Under the pieces are notes generated by a model. It made no database searches. It was not told the DNA's origin and saw nothing but the letters and a program-made list of their open reading frames with translations. DNA of 64,000 nucleotides from Arthrinium phaeospermum (Eukaryota; Ascomycota; Sordariomycetes; Amphisphaeriales; Apiosporaceae): contig QYRS01000012.1 of NCBI GenBank assembly GCA_006503535.1, positions 1,240,001 to 1,304,000 on the forward strand. Direction: 5' to 3'. The first letter of the stretch is position 1; each line of letters begins with the position of its first letter. A program made the translations under genes and the position numbers. This document shows positions 9,462-21,886 of this stretch, piece after piece.

Positions 9462-12400
9462 CTAAGGCGCAGGCAAGCCACCCATTCCGTCAGCGCCGCC
9501 GCCACCTCCTCGGATGCGCCGATGAGCCTCTTGCTTATCTGCTTCAGTGATTTGGTTGGCGTTCTTGGGCATGTCGGGAGTCCACTGAGGAACGTCGGGG
9601 CTGTGGCCAATGGACATGCCAGCTCGGACCTGTCATATATTGTTAGCAATGCCTTCACAAGGAATCGCGACCGGTTAGGTAAGCATACCAGAGTTTCCAA
9701 TGCACTGTTGGAGTTGTCTACCAGATCAGCATCGTACACCATGCTCGAATCCTCGAACAACAGCACAATCGTGCTGCCTCCGAATTTGAAATAGCCAAGT
9801 TCTTCCGCCCGCTTTACTTCCTCGCCCTCCTTGCGAGTGATGACAGTACTGCCGACCATCATGGCGCCCACGCAGATAACCATGACGCGCCCAAACTTGG
9901 GGCTGTCAATGGGGCAGATCACACGGACGTTTTCTCCGTAGACGTCGAGTGCCGAACGAATGGCCATGGGGTTGACCGTGTAGTACTCGCCAGCAATTAA
10001 CTTGGGTTCCCGCAGGATACCATCAACTGGAATGTGGAAACGATGATAGTCTTGTGGTGCTAGTCGGAAAATTCCCATGCCGCCATTCTCGTAGCGCTTG
10101 GCGTCCTCCGGGTAAGCATCACCAAGCAGTCTCTTGACCGAAAACTCGCGGCCCTTGACCCAGATCTTGGTGGCTTGGTCCATACGGTTGAAGACAACAG
10201 ATCGGCAATCGGCAGGAGAAACCAGGATGTTGGGGTTGTCAGGGGCAGAACAAGGTCGGGCATCTGGCTTAAGAGCGCGATAGAAGAACTCGTTGAAGTT
10301 CTTGAACTGGTCTATCGGCAACAAGACCTCGGACATGTCAAGGTTGTGGAACTCGATAAAGCCAGGGATGTCGGACTTGGAAGACGGGTCGTCGTACTTC
10401 TTGCCCTGCTTGATACTCAATCCCTTCAGGAGTTTGCGGACTGTACATCATGTTAGTGCCAAATCATTCATTTGCATTGCCATCGGAACACACTTACTTC
10501 GCTTCTTCTCCATATCCTTGGATTTCAGGCCCTTGTAAAGCAGACGGATGCCAAGTCGGACGTATACGCTCATCTTCTCTTCGTTGATCTGGCCAGTGAG
10601 ACGATCCTGTACGAGGATATTGGCCGAGTTGGCGCCCAACTTGTAGCCACCGTAGGAAATCTTCGTGATAACCTTGGAGTACCACTTCCTCTGAGCCTGG
10701 CTCGCTGTGACGAACCCGCCCATCATCAACGAATTGACCTGTCTCCAATCTTGACTGGCGCAAGTGGCGATGTGGGTGATGATGTCAGCATCACTACGCT
10801 TGTTGAGTCGCGGCTGGTGGCAGATCGGGCATTCCCGAATTTCGACAACGTGTTCCTCCCTGTCGTCGCTAAGGTCATCCTTCTCCAGGTTTGCGCCTTC
10901 CTCCCCGGGCGTATTGAGGTCGGGCACAGAAATGGTAGATGTCGCCGGCTGCTGGCCTTGGACATCAGATGACTCTGGGCTGAGCACGAAAGAGCTTGGT
11001 TCACTGCCAGGGGTTTCAGCCGGGGTCGAGGCATCACTAGATGACGCCTGCGGTTGCATATGCAACGAAGCCTTGACCCTTTCCGCATCCGGAATCATGT
11101 GCTTCATCTTGTCGGTAAGACCCCGGGCCTTCTTCTGCAACTGGTCCTCCAGACAGACAACCACCTCATCTATAGTAAGATCGGGCGTCTCGTCGTCGGC
11201 CTTGTGTGGAAACCGCTGGAAGAAACTGTCGATGGTGGACTCTCTCAGCGTCGAACCGAGCGTATCCAGCATAGTGGTCAGCTCGACCTTGCTGATGTCA
11301 CCACTCTCATCGGTGTCATACTGTCTGAGCATTGCTCGCCAGAACTGTTGTCGAAGCGCAGGGTATGGCATATACTTGGCGCGGATATAGAGTTGTGGGT
11401 TGTGCTTGTCTTCCCATTTCTCCTGGTTCTTCATCTTGAGAGGGATCGTGAAGTTGAAGAAATCCGAGTCATCTTCGGAAGTATCGCTGCCCTCAGCGTT
11501 GAGAGAAGGAACCTCTCCAGGCTGAAGTAGGCTACGGTTAGGAGCCGATGCTGGTGCTCCAGGAGATGTACCTCTCTGTGTCGAAGTGGATGTCGCAGAA
11601 GGGCTCTTGGTCAATGGCGGCCGACCCTTCAGGCTCTGCTGGGAAGGACTCCTGGACATTATTCTACCAAACTTCGACGACTTCTTCGCAGGCTCGTATT
11701 CCGGAGGGTCCTTGAGGTCATACAACCCAGTTTGCGGGTCCGCTTTGGGAGCCTTCTCGATCATCTCTTGCAGGGGCAAAGTGGAAGACGCAATAAAATC
11801 GTTGCCAGAGTACTTGTCGCGATCGATTACGGTGAATGAGAACGAGTAGGACTGCTCGTGGCCCAAGACCTGGAACAGCATCTTCTCATTGAAGACGGGG
11901 TTCAGGTTATGTCTGATATACTTTGTTCGGTACGTTTTCTTGCCTAGCGAGGCAACGACGAACGGATCCATGTCGAAACTGGTCCTAGTCAGGTTGTGCT
12001 CGGGCGGGAGATCGGTAATGCTGATGATCTCAAGGAAAACGAGGCCAACAACATCGTTGCCGCTATGGGTAAACTCATAGGGGTTCTGTCTCTTCTTCTT
12101 CTTGAGTCCTCGGATTCTCAACCTCCGCTTCCGCTTCTCGATGGTTTCGGGCTTGTTCGGGTCCTCATCCTCGGGAGTCGCATCCTCGTCGTCATCTAGC
12201 AGCTCATCGTCATAGTCATCGTCCTGGGAGTTGTCGGATCCACTGCGCTGCAAGTCCTGGGGCTCCAAGCCTGACTTGTTGGAAGTGGTAGGTGCTAGAA
12301 TGGGAGTTCTCGTAGGCGTCACGTTGCGAGACCCACTGTCGCTCGCTGTGCCGGCGAGCAGGCGCAATTTCTCTAGGATCTGGGGGTCGGTGGCGTCCTT

Positions 12401-13128
12401 GTCGTTTGTGTCGAAGATGGTGCACTGCAGCAGAACCTCGCCCGATACAATGTCATCCTTCTTCTTCTTGCCTCGCTTGCTCTGCAGGGGGTACCACGTA
12501 GGCTCCTGTGCCGTCTTGTCGTTGGCGAAGATCTCCTCGAGGGCCAGGTCGAATTCACCCAAGTAATCTTTCCCGAACCTGTCCTTGTCCCAGCAAATGC
12601 AATCCAGTAGAAGGTTCTCTACGCCAGTGACGGGAATAGTACATATCACGTTCCAGTCCGGGTCGAGTGTCTTGGGGACGCAATGAGTCGTAAACTTGGA
12701 GTCGCCGCAGGTCAATTGAAGGTACTGCCCGAAGTCTCGTTAGTTCGCCATCCCCAAGGTCATGCACGTGGAAATCCAGCCGTAACTTACCGGATCAGAA
12801 GTTCCCCCACGATCCTTTGCAGCTAGATTCCTTGCCTAATAAACGAACTTCGGGTCAGTGGGCTTGGTCTTGGTAGAATCTCCCGCTCTTTGCTCTCTTT
12901 TCTCTACTGTGTAGCCACTGCTCCTCCGACCGGGCGTATAGTGTTATTTCTTACTCGAATCACGATGACTTTCAGAACCAAGCCGGCCCAGGCTTCTTTC
13001 TTTCCGTCTGCACTGAGCATGTTGTCTCCTTTGCCCGATCGCAGTGGGCTGCTACTTCGGCTGTTGCTGGAAGAGTTGGTGTTGGAGCTGGAATGCGGTT
13101 TCAGCCGCGATGGAATGATGCGGACCAT
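9462..13128 (-). CDS. PSD2: phosphatidylserine decarboxylase, C2/EF-hand type (Psd2-like)
   Basis: Five exons on the minus strand: 13128-12955, 12835-12791, 12724-10498, 10440-9689, 9629-9462 (1121 aa). All introns are GT-AG and in phase. The first ATG is at 13128; the frame upstream opens only with GTG. A first C2 domain (LKVIVIR, then NLAAKDRGGTSDPYLQL) is split over exons 1-3. After an acidic and lysine-rich linker a second C2 domain spans roughly residues 296-400. A canonical EF-hand loop (DTDESGDISKVE) is at 543-554 and a C-x2-C-x15-H-x3-C finger-like motif at 705-728. The decarboxylase domain fills the C-terminus, with DYHRFH near 946-951 and the self-cleavage site GGST at 1036-1039, where the Ser becomes the pyruvoyl cofactor. 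The enzyme makes phosphatidylethanolamine from phosphatidylserine in endomembranes (Golgi/endosome in yeast Psd2). The C2 domains suggest calcium or membrane-contact targeting. Confidence 0.93.
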
Positions 13129-16114
13129 ATTGAACTGCACAGGCGGCGGGGGGCACACGCGCGTAACCCCTTAGCTCTCGCGCGGATCGATCGTCTTTGT
13201 TGGGTGGGCAGGCAGAACAAGGGCAGCGGGCTGGCGGGGGTGCAGAATGTGCGAGCTATAAGCCCAGTGACGTGGATGAAGTCGGACTCTGGTGTCCTAT
13301 TGGGCGTATTCTTGGATATCCTGGGAAGGAAAAAAAAAACTTGGCTTTTGAAATGCAGTCGAATGGAGATTCGCTGCCTACTTTGACCTGCGGCAACCCC
13401 TAAACGCTGCTGCAACAGACCAGCTCACTAAAACAAAACAAGGACTAACTGAAGCTCAAGCTTGGATCAGCTGAAAAGCCACCAACCAAATGGGCGTCCA
13501 AGCGCCTTCTTCCCTGATGATGTCAACAGCTGAAATGGACCTGTACCACAGGCGTGCCACTTTTTCCAGGGGGGAGGCAGGGCACTAGAGGCCACCTCGG
13601 CAGGGGCAACAGGGTAGATGGATGGAAAGGCAAATTGAAGGCACCAGTCTTTCATATAACAGAGAGGGTCGTATTGGGGGATGGTTGATGGCAAAATTTG
13701 AGAAAAAGGAGTAGTCAGAAAAAAGGCCAGGGGAAAGAAGTCAATGGCCCTCTAGAGCGACACATGCACATCCACTGCTCGATACATATACGGCGGTTCA
13801 AGACATGATGTCTTTTAGCTGTGTCTCTCATGTCTGACGTTGCAGGAGTCGCGGTCAAGGATCAGGTGGGCAGGACAGTGGGCAGGGCAATGATAATGCA
13901 TTGGCACTGGCATTGGCGGGGTAGTTAGAGCCGATTTACCGGGCCATGCCAGGGCTGATGTCGATATTCTGATCGCGATGGAGCGCTAACTTTAGAAAAA
14001 GTCCATTTTCCCATACTGTACTGGACAGCTTTCGTGGCAGTAACAATGGCATCATTGGCGCTTCAGTGAAGATCATCAACCTATCCAATGCCCGGCCTGG
14101 TTGGTGAGGGTGTACTCGCCAGGTAGATCGAGTAACCTAGGCTGCTACTAGATGTAGGGCAGGTAATTCCCTCAACATGGCACACAGCAATTCCTCCCCG
14201 AGGACCCGATCATGACCCCAGGTACTACTTCCTGTTGGGCACAATGTTAGAGAGCTGGATAGATCGGCGGACAGATGTATTGAGTGGTTGCAAGTTGTTG
14301 CTAGTGGATGGGGCACGACAAGAGACGCCCCAATGCCCGTCATGTCGTCTGTCCTTTTCCCTGTTGGCGATCGGTTGGCATTGCCGCAATGCACTGTGTA
14401 GCCGTTGGCCATGACTGTTTCAAACGCTACCTTATTCCCCATCCGCCATTATTATTAGATTGTCTGCACTTACTGTTGTCTCACAGACAATAACGGCGTT
14501 TTCGGTCGGATCAGACCACATAAGTATTCGCTATTTTCTTTGGTCGTATCGATACCCTTTCGAGATACCTGTCCTTCCCAGGGGACCTGTCGATGCCTGT
14601 TTCACCCAGGTAGCGATACTATGCATGCACCATGAACAGACAGAGAGCTAGATGGCTCAGGCCACCTACGTAAGTCAGATACTGGGTGGTGGTGAGATTG
14701 GCCGGCACATTCGGCCTCGGATTGACAGCGTCGCGATGCTCCGCAAGCGCGTCACTCGTATCAAATGACTCGCCCGAAGCGAGTGGGAAGGAAACCTTGA
14801 CGCGTACTCAGCGACTATTTGGATGGGTGTTGATCTCCTCCAGCCTTTCCCCAGCTTCCAACCCGCTGCTGCATCACCCGCCCGGGAGCCGGAGGGATTC
14901 GAGACCTAGCTGGCTGGCAGTGTAGATTACAAGCTACTGTAGAAGAGGTCGGTTATCGCCCAACAAGCTGCAAAGCCCACCTGCGACACGTCAGCGGGAG
15001 GATGATTCAATATTACTATTTCGATTGTTACGCCGGCGTTCCTTTGTATGTCCCCGTAAAATCCCCCGTATGACAAGTTTCCACGTACGGAAACATGACC
15101 AGTAAAAGCAAGCAGCGCGGCTCCATCTTTTGGCAGTGCTGGGCATGCTCACGACTCCTGCAAGCCAAGATATCAACAGCCGCACACTCACGTATACCAC
15201 AAGAAAACCCCCGCTGTTGTTTGCCAAGCGAAAGCAAGGCTCTTAAGCTGTTCATGCCAGGCACACGGCAACAGCCGATGACGCAGCAGTGAATAAATAC
15301 CTGGCCGGAAGTTCGGGGTGATTCAAAACGGGAACGGCACCGCAGGGCAAAGAATCTCTGCATCCCATATACATGTATGTATACTCGTAATACCCCCTTA
15401 GAATGAAATAGTATCAAAATCAAACGACGGCCGTGCTGTCTTCGCAACGGCATTATGTAATCCGGAATTCTACAGTATGGGCAAGTGAGTGAAAGAACCT
15501 ACCTTGCTCAAGAGAGGCGGATGCGCCGGATTTCAGTTGGTCGGTCCTGACAAGACATATACCAGAATATACCGAATGAGCCATCAGCCGGCCGTCGGCT
15601 TTCGACTCAGCGGCATATTCTGTTCTACCTTCATAGCTTAACTAGCTGGTCGCGTCTCTTATTAGACTAAGCGCGGGTAATGTTGGCAATTTTGTCATGT
15701 AACCGTCATTGAGCGAGTAAATACCTGCGTAAATGAGAAGCCGAGCCGAATAGCCGTGGTCGAGGTGCGCAGCAAAGCCGTGTAACCGGCCCTTACCAGC
15801 CGCCATCGCTTCATGTTAGATGAAGGAAACCCCCCAGGGGCACCAGGCAAACTAAGTGTTAAATGAATGGCGACAACTTCACATATCCCGGGGAAGTATT
15901 TGCACGGTGTGTGTTCAAGTATATATGTTCAATCTAATTTGAAACCAAGTATCTAATGTAGTATTCTACCCAGGTATAGAAGCACCCAATGAAGTGGGTG
16001 TGTAAGTATGTAAGTAGTCATTTCACCCGTCATCATTCTCCAAACGCCACGCCATGTATATGTATAAAGAAACCCCCTCAAACCAACAGAAAATGTAAGA
16101 AAAAGAAATGCCGC
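13129..16114. other. 3-kb intergenic region
   Basis: This lies between two minus-strand genes and holds the decarboxylase promoter. ORFs up to 141 codons have no domain or coding-like composition. A run of nine A lies near 13330. Nothing else was seen. Confidence 0.5.
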
Positions 16115-17222
16115 TCACGCTTGAACCGGAGGAACAACACTAGCCGAAATCTCATTGACCTCAAACTGCGGCGTCTTGAGCTCCGAGAAGGCCTCAGGCC
16201 ACAAAAACATCTTCTCCTCCCGACTGGGCGACATGACCGCGAACCGGGGCACGGCCTGCTGGCTCGAGACGCGGCGCCAGAGGTTGGCGCGTGGGTTGAA
16301 GCGGGCGGGCAAGCCCTTGCCGGCCGTCTTGGCCGCGTCCTCGTCGCGGAGCTGCTCGAGCCGCCGCTGGATGTCGGCGAAGGAGTCGAAGGGGTAGTAG
16401 TCGATCTTGTTTTCGACGCAGTACTCCTCGAGGCGCAGCCCGCGGCGGGCGAAGAGGACGTCGGCCTCGCGCGCGGCCGGCAGGTCCGATACGCCGTCCC
16501 CGATGAAGACGATGAGCGGCACGGTGCCGTTCTCGCACGTCAGCTCGGCCGCGTTGCGGGCCTCGGTGATGGACAGGGCCTTGTCGTGGCCGAGCTCCGT
16601 GTCGTGCCGCCAGATGGGCTTCCACGAGGACCCGTCGTCCTTGATCTCGGCGTCGTTGGCGACTATGTCGATGTGTGCGGATGCCTCCTCGCCCAGGAAC
16701 GTGTCGAGCACCTTCCGGAGGATGGGCTTCAAGCCGGCGGAGATGACATTGAAAGGGACATCGTTGGCCAGGCACCAGTTGTGGAAGCTTTGGAAGTCAC
16801 GGTCGATCTCCAGGGTCTTCTCCATCACCTCGAAGCCATCATCAAATGGCACCTTCAGTGAGCCCCACATCTCCTCTGATACGTCTCGGAAAGACCGCTC
16901 TCCATTCTTGATTTGCTCATCGAGGATTTCTCGCCGTTTCGAACCGCAGCCATGAGCATCGAACAGGATGTGGCCGGTGTCTTGCATGAAAATTGTTCCA
17001 TCGAAGTCTAGGGGTATGTTAGTATTCTGTGATGCGAGATGAATATGGCATGGTTGAGGACGGTATCCGCCAACATATACCAAGGCTGGCCTCTAGCTTG
17101 CCGGTAGAGTGTAACGTACCTGAAAAGCAGATGATCTTTCGCTTTTGGTCCGGAGTGCTGATCTGGGGCATATCCAGCGTCTTGGCCACAGGCGCCGGCG
17201 GGGGAGTGATGGCCGTAGGCAT
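16115..17222 (-). CDS. HAD-superfamily phosphatase (phosphoserine-phosphatase-like)
   Basis: Two exons, 17222-17120 and 17007-16115 (331 aa). The intron has GTACGT, a perfect TACTAAC branch site and TAG, and it interrupts the Asp codon of motif I. HAD motif I is D35-FDGT (residues 35-39, nucleophile Asp35). Motif II is in VISAGLKPILRK and motifs III/IV in the strand ending FIGDGVSDLPAA, which supplies the acidic magnesium ligands. The cap segment lies between motifs I and II, as in phosphoserine phosphatase and the MtnX-like (subfamily IB) enzymes. The protein resembles fungal small-molecule phosphatases of the yeast YNL010W type, which act on sugar or polyol phosphates. The exact substrate cannot be read from sequence. 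No targeting signal is seen, so it is probably cytosolic. Confidence 0.85.
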
Positions 17223-19509
17223 GTTGGATTCAAGGTAAGGATGGTTTTGGGTGGCGTATATGCTTTGACGCGAGCAAATGTCTAAGAGACTATGCAAACT
17301 AAGTCACAGATTTGCTAACTTATGCAGTGTAGAAGGTGAGTCGATACTACTCAGATCAATAAGGAAGTTCGTCAAAAGCAAACGGGACAGAAGGAGGCTT
17401 ATATAAGAGCCAGAGTGCCTTCGAAGGCCACGGGCTTTGCCGGGTTCATGTCGAGGCTTACCCCCAGTACCGGAGCAGAGCATGCAAAACTCTTCACGAT
17501 GACGAAGACGAGAGTAGGTTGTGGACTATCGTCGCTTTGGGCAATGCGTGCAAAGAGAGCCCCCCGGGCGTAATCCTGCATGTGGCACTCGCAGGGATGC
17601 GTGGAGGGCTTGTCCTCCATAACCTCATACCGTGGCGGAACTACACACGAACTCAACGGCCAAGCAGGGGGGCTGGCTAATGGGAACGGCAGTAGGCAAA
17701 GAATTGCCAACCTGCCGACAGCGTATCCCGTATGCATTTCCTCGCCTAGAGCGACCTAAATCCCACATTCGGTGGCAGGAGTATCCACTCGGCGACTTGC
17801 ACAGATAACCCAGCCCAGTCTACTATCGATGTGGTCAGCGAATGGCTGATGATAGGTGGGCTCGGGTTCGTCTGGTGCCATGACTTAACTGGCTCTTATG
17901 GAGCCCCCCTAAGGTCCAGACGTGGGCTGAGGTTCCATCCATTTCTTTTTGCAGGCGGCTGCTCACAGGCGTCTGGACTTGTATAGAACGAAAGATCGAC
18001 ACTCTGAAAGCTGATCACGATCCTCGTCGAGTATACGCATATGGCCCATCGAGAACTCGGTATCAGTGAAGACAGGGGGCGGAGCAGCCCAACTTCTGTG
18101 CCTGAATATCGCGGTTGCCGACACAAATCAGAGAGCCCATTTCGCTTGCGATGCAGGCGAGATAGTGCGTCCGAAGAGGTTGCAACCAATAGCGTACGGA
18201 ACATCCTCCGTTATCTAGTTAGCCTCCCCTTGCGTGCTCACTGTCGAAGCCACATTATCACTGTACAGTATCTGCTCACTCGAGGCGCATGTGCTAATCG
18301 GTAGGCTAGGAGACGTCCGGAAAGCGAATGATGTCATGGCTTGGGTTGAAAAACTCATATTCTCTTATCGTTCAAACCGCAATGGCATGGCCGCCGAATG
18401 GACCGCGGGCAAAGTGTTGCCTGGGGCAGGTGAAGGCTCCGCAATGCAGCTGCTTTTTCCCCGTGCAGCACCCCTCGTTTCGCTTCAACCCTTATGCGGG
18501 ATACCGGTGGGCGGTGAGGGGAAGTGTGGGTGGCTCGGTGGATGTCTCGTGAAAATGAGGGGCACAAGGGGATATTTCTTGGCAATCTAAGAGATAGTCC
18601 CTGCCCCTTTACTGCCTGTTTGTATTGCCACCATCGTGGTAATACACCAATTCTGCCAGGGCTTGATATCATAGAATATTTTTGTGTACCTTCTGTGCAG
18701 TTATATTTGACAATATCATGTAATCGAGGCCACATTTCATGAATATCATACAACGGGCCTCCTCCATCTCAACGTAATAGATGGATTTGCGCTTGCAATC
18801 GCGATCATGTTGTCGGATTACCTACCCTATCATTCCGAAGTGCCGTCGCCCTTGCGTAAGCAAGCCCTGCACCGTACCTGTGTATCGTACCATTTCCTGC
18901 CCTCGATCCTCCCCAGAGTGCTCCTCTTCTGATGCCGTTGACCCAATCATGTATCGGGAACCTATGGCTCAGCGACGAAGAGGAAGGGAATACACTAGCG
19001 CCTATCCTGCACCCGGATCGTCATTGCGCATCGCAAGGGACTGGTCTTATTTCGGAATAACAACTAGTCTGCTTTCACGATACATTTCCGCTCTATCTTA
19101 CCAGATTGCAGATGACGTTTATGTGCTGGCGGATGCATACTACAGGCCTCGGAAGCGGCAATTGCTGATATGCATCAACAGAATAGGTAGGTATGAAGTA
19201 ATAACTGCAAAGGACCGGTGAGCACTGGCTGCAGTTTTCAGCCGCCTCTGGAGGCCGATTACACCGTTCTCTGCGATCTAGCATGACATTGAAGTAAGGC
19301 ACTTGGATGGTTTGGGCTACCCATTGATCCCATAGAAGACGAGGCTCTTGTACAATTGGTGATGCATGCCATTTGGTCATACTGCTTCATTATCATATTG
19401 GGATGTCTAGTTTTTGCCCCTCTTGTGAGGCCGCTGTTCATGCTGTATATTGGCTTTTTCTCCTTCTGCCATTCTCCTCTCAGAATCCGAAAGCGCGTTT
19501 CAAGTGCCC
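17223..19509. other. 2.3-kb intergenic region
   Basis: This region holds the phosphatase promoter and the 3' side of the coatomer gene. A 112-codon minus-strand ORF at 17399-17737 has a hydrophobic N-terminus but no other support. No RNA gene or repeat was recognised. Confidence 0.45.
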
Positions 19510-20531
19510 CTATGCCGAAACCTTCGCACTGAACTTCGACGCGGCCTTGTCGAACAAGGCATCCTTCTCCGCCAGATCGGCGAGGAACGGATGCGCGGGG
19601 TCGACGCTTTGTAAAGATGCTGTGAGCTCCGCGGGGCTCTTCCCGGTCACGACGTTGAGTACGAGGAGGTTGGCGATCGCTTCGGCGTACTTGGGGTCCT
19701 TCTGCACGGCCTGCTCCAGGGCAGCCTGTGCTTCCTCGACCCGGCCGAGGTGGAGCTCGCAGACGGACTGCGAGACCAGGGTAATGATGGATGATGTGGA
19801 GGGAGCCTGCGCCAGCTCCTCGAAGACGTAGAATGCTTGTTGGTATCGGTCGCCGCCCTATAATTGACAATTGCCATTAGTTTCTGCTGCCATAGTAATA
19901 GTAGAACCAAGCCAGGAAAACGTACCATTCTGACACCAACCCAAGACTCGGCCAGGTTCACCAGCAGGCTGTCTTGAGCCCAGCTCCGTGCGCTCTTGAC
20001 CTCCTTGAGGGCCAGGTCTGTCCGGTTCTGCAGCAGATGGATCTGTGTAATGAGAGCAACCGCCTCGACTAATCACCGGGTTAGCTTTCCTTGTCCCTAC
20101 GGGGTCCCTCCTTTGTAGAATTGAAGTGTAGACCCACGGTTGCCGGAATGTTGCGACAGCAGCGCCAGCGCCTCCTCGCTCTTTCCAGCGGCCTGAAGAA
20201 CAATGCCGCCAACGGTCTGGACCGTCGCGTTGTCGCCGGACGAGCTGGCCAGCTCCTCGATCGTCTTGACCGCCGCGTCCGTCTTGCCGAGGTTGTGCTG
20301 CGCCAGGGCGCCGACGGCAGCCAATTCAGGCTCCGACTCGCCTTGCACGTCGGCGATTACATCGTCGGCCTGGCCCAGGGCGATGCGGGCACGGAGGGCG
20401 AGGACGCGGGCCGGCAGCGCGTTTTCAGGGGATAGGGCGGATGTGTCAAAATCGACGACTTCCTGGAACTGGCCCTGGTGGAAGTGGTTGTGGATGTTGA
20501 TGAGCTCGCCCTCGGCGCCGAAAGGATCCAT
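19510..20531 (-). CDS. SEC28: coatomer (COPI) epsilon subunit
   Basis: Three exons, 20531-20138, 20068-19926, 19857-19510 (294 aa, close to the roughly 295-310 residues of known epsilon-COPs). Introns are GT-AG and in phase. The protein is an all-helical TPR-like solenoid: it starts MDPFGAEGELINIHNHFHQG, continues with paired helices such as QVVDF/ALSPENALPAR, and carries the family-typical LLQNRTDLALKEVK and NLAESWVGVR segments. The last exon has a canonical TPR pair (ELHLGRVEEAQAALEQA, DPKYAEAIANLLVLN) and the end FLADLAEKDALFDKAASKF. Epsilon-COP stabilises alpha-COP in the outer layer of COPI vesicles that return cargo from Golgi to ER. The promoter side carries an 8-bp minisatellite. Confidence 0.92.
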
Positions 20532-21400
20532 GATGAAATATTGATGATTGGATCGTGCGAACTTGTGCAATTTGTTCCTGGTGCAATGCAATGCTGAGAT
20601 CTACCGAATGTCGCAAGCTTCAATGTTCCAATGTTCCAATGTTCCAATGTTCAAGGCCAGATACGTGCTTGCTTTGGTACAAGCTTAGGTACGGAATCAA
20701 TAAAGCTGCCAGGTGGCAGACAGGGGTTGTTGGCTTTCTTGGCATGTGGCACGTGCGGTCAGCTTGGATATGGCCAATTGATCGCAACTCCTGCAAGCTG
20801 CCAGCTGCAGTAACTCGGTTCAAACAAAATCAATTCAGCCACTTCGATATTCTCCCCTCAAAGATACCACTCGCCATTGGTTCCATTTTGTAAGCTGGAT
20901 TTGATAGCCAAACGATGTGACTGAAGTTTACAGTGCCACTTGATCACCAGGCTCCCCTGTAACCCCTTGTCTCTATGTTGGCATGCTCGAAAGATCCACT
21001 CAAGGGGAGCTTACCAACATCTATTTCATGATAGCTAGACGCATTTGACAGTTTGTATACAACACACTTTTGACATGGAAGTTGCCATATTCACTGCTGT
21101 CTCTCTTTTACCACCCCACTCCCGGCATTCAATTTATATTGGCCTCGTACATGTGTTTCTCTGAAGCTTGGTGCGAGCGCCACGAGGTAAAGTACTATTT
21201 CATAACCACAGGAGTTACGTAAGGAATACCGGCGTTTTCGCTCCCAACTTATAGTAACGAAAATTCGAGATGTCAGTTTTGTTAGGAACTAGATCAAACG
21301 TCTGCTTTTTTTATCCGATCGAATGACATCAATTTGGCTATGTGACGTTTAACTTTGTCTATGAATCCCCCCTCCCCCTTCCCCCTCATGATAACCCCCT
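20532..21400. other. intergenic region upstream of the coatomer epsilon gene
   Basis: This region holds the SEC28-like promoter and the 3' end of the acidic protein gene. The only notable element is the octamer minisatellite at 20621-20653. Confidence 0.5.
20621..20653. repeat. octamer minisatellite (AATGTTCC)n
   Basis: Four head-to-tail copies of an 8-bp unit, ending in a partial unit, about 90-120 nt upstream of the SEC28-like start codon. On the coding strand each unit contains GGAA. Confidence 0.85.
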
Positions 21401-21886
21401 TTACTGCTTGGATCGCTTTGCGGACTTGGGGGGAATGGGAGGGGTCGCCTCCTCATTCTCGCCATCCTCGCCATCCTCGTCGTCCTTGTCGTTCTCGTCG
21501 TCCTCGTTGACAGGTGCCGGGACGTCATCCTCGTCGTCAGGGGCCTGGATGTTGTCCAGCCACTCCTCGATCATCGCCATCTTCTCGGGATTCTTGGCGT
21601 GCAGCATCTCGAAGTAGCTCGGGTTCCTGACACCCGAGGCCGTCTCGGTGGTCGTCTCGGCGGTCGTCTCGGCGGTCGTCTCGGCGGTTGGAGCGTGGGT
21701 CAAGCCAGGGCGCTCCTCGTCGGACTCTCGATCGGCATCGTGGCCTTCCTCGGCGGCCGGGAACAAGACGAAGTCCTCGTAGTCGATACCAGGAGGTTCG
21801 ACGCCGGAGGCTCCTACACCAATGGTGGGAGGGCACGACTGTGAGGCCGTGGGCCGGTTGCCAGAGAGATCGGGGTGCTTGTCCAT
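21401..21886 (-). CDS. acidic low-complexity hypothetical protein with TAET repeats
   Basis: Single-exon ORF of 161 aa with a good start context (GCCATGG). The family was not recognised. The N-terminal half is polar and Pro-rich. A Thr/Ala/Glu tract of TAET units (encoded by 12-bp tandem repeats, 21641-21690) sits in the middle. It is followed by a short conserved-looking block, NPSYFEMLHAKNPEKMAMIEE, and the C-terminal third is almost entirely Asp/Glu, ending in a basic PPKSAKRSKQ. The amphipathic block with disordered flanks suggests a nuclear or chaperone-like acidic protein, but this is inference. No intron, signal peptide or membrane segment is seen. The gene is divergent from the kinase gene. 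Confidence 0.6.
   Translation of the reverse strand: MDKHPDLSGNRPTASQSCPPTIGVGASGVEPPGIDYEDFVLFPAAEEGHDADRESDEERPGLTHAPTAETTAETTAETTTETASGVRNPSYFEMLHAKNPEKMAMIEEWLDNIQAPDDEDDVPAPVNEDDENDKDDEDGEDGENEEATPPIPPKSAKRSKQ
21641..21690. repeat. 12-bp tandem repeat inside the acidic protein gene
   Basis: Roughly four copies of GGTCGTCTCGGC-like units. Because the unit is a multiple of three, copy-number change keeps the reading frame and alters the number of Thr-Ala-Glu-Thr units. Confidence 0.8.

Noticed and set aside
17399..17737. 112-codon minus-strand ORF with hydrophobic N-terminus
   Set aside because: It could be a small secreted protein, but there is no cysteine pattern, homology or promoter evidence to support it.
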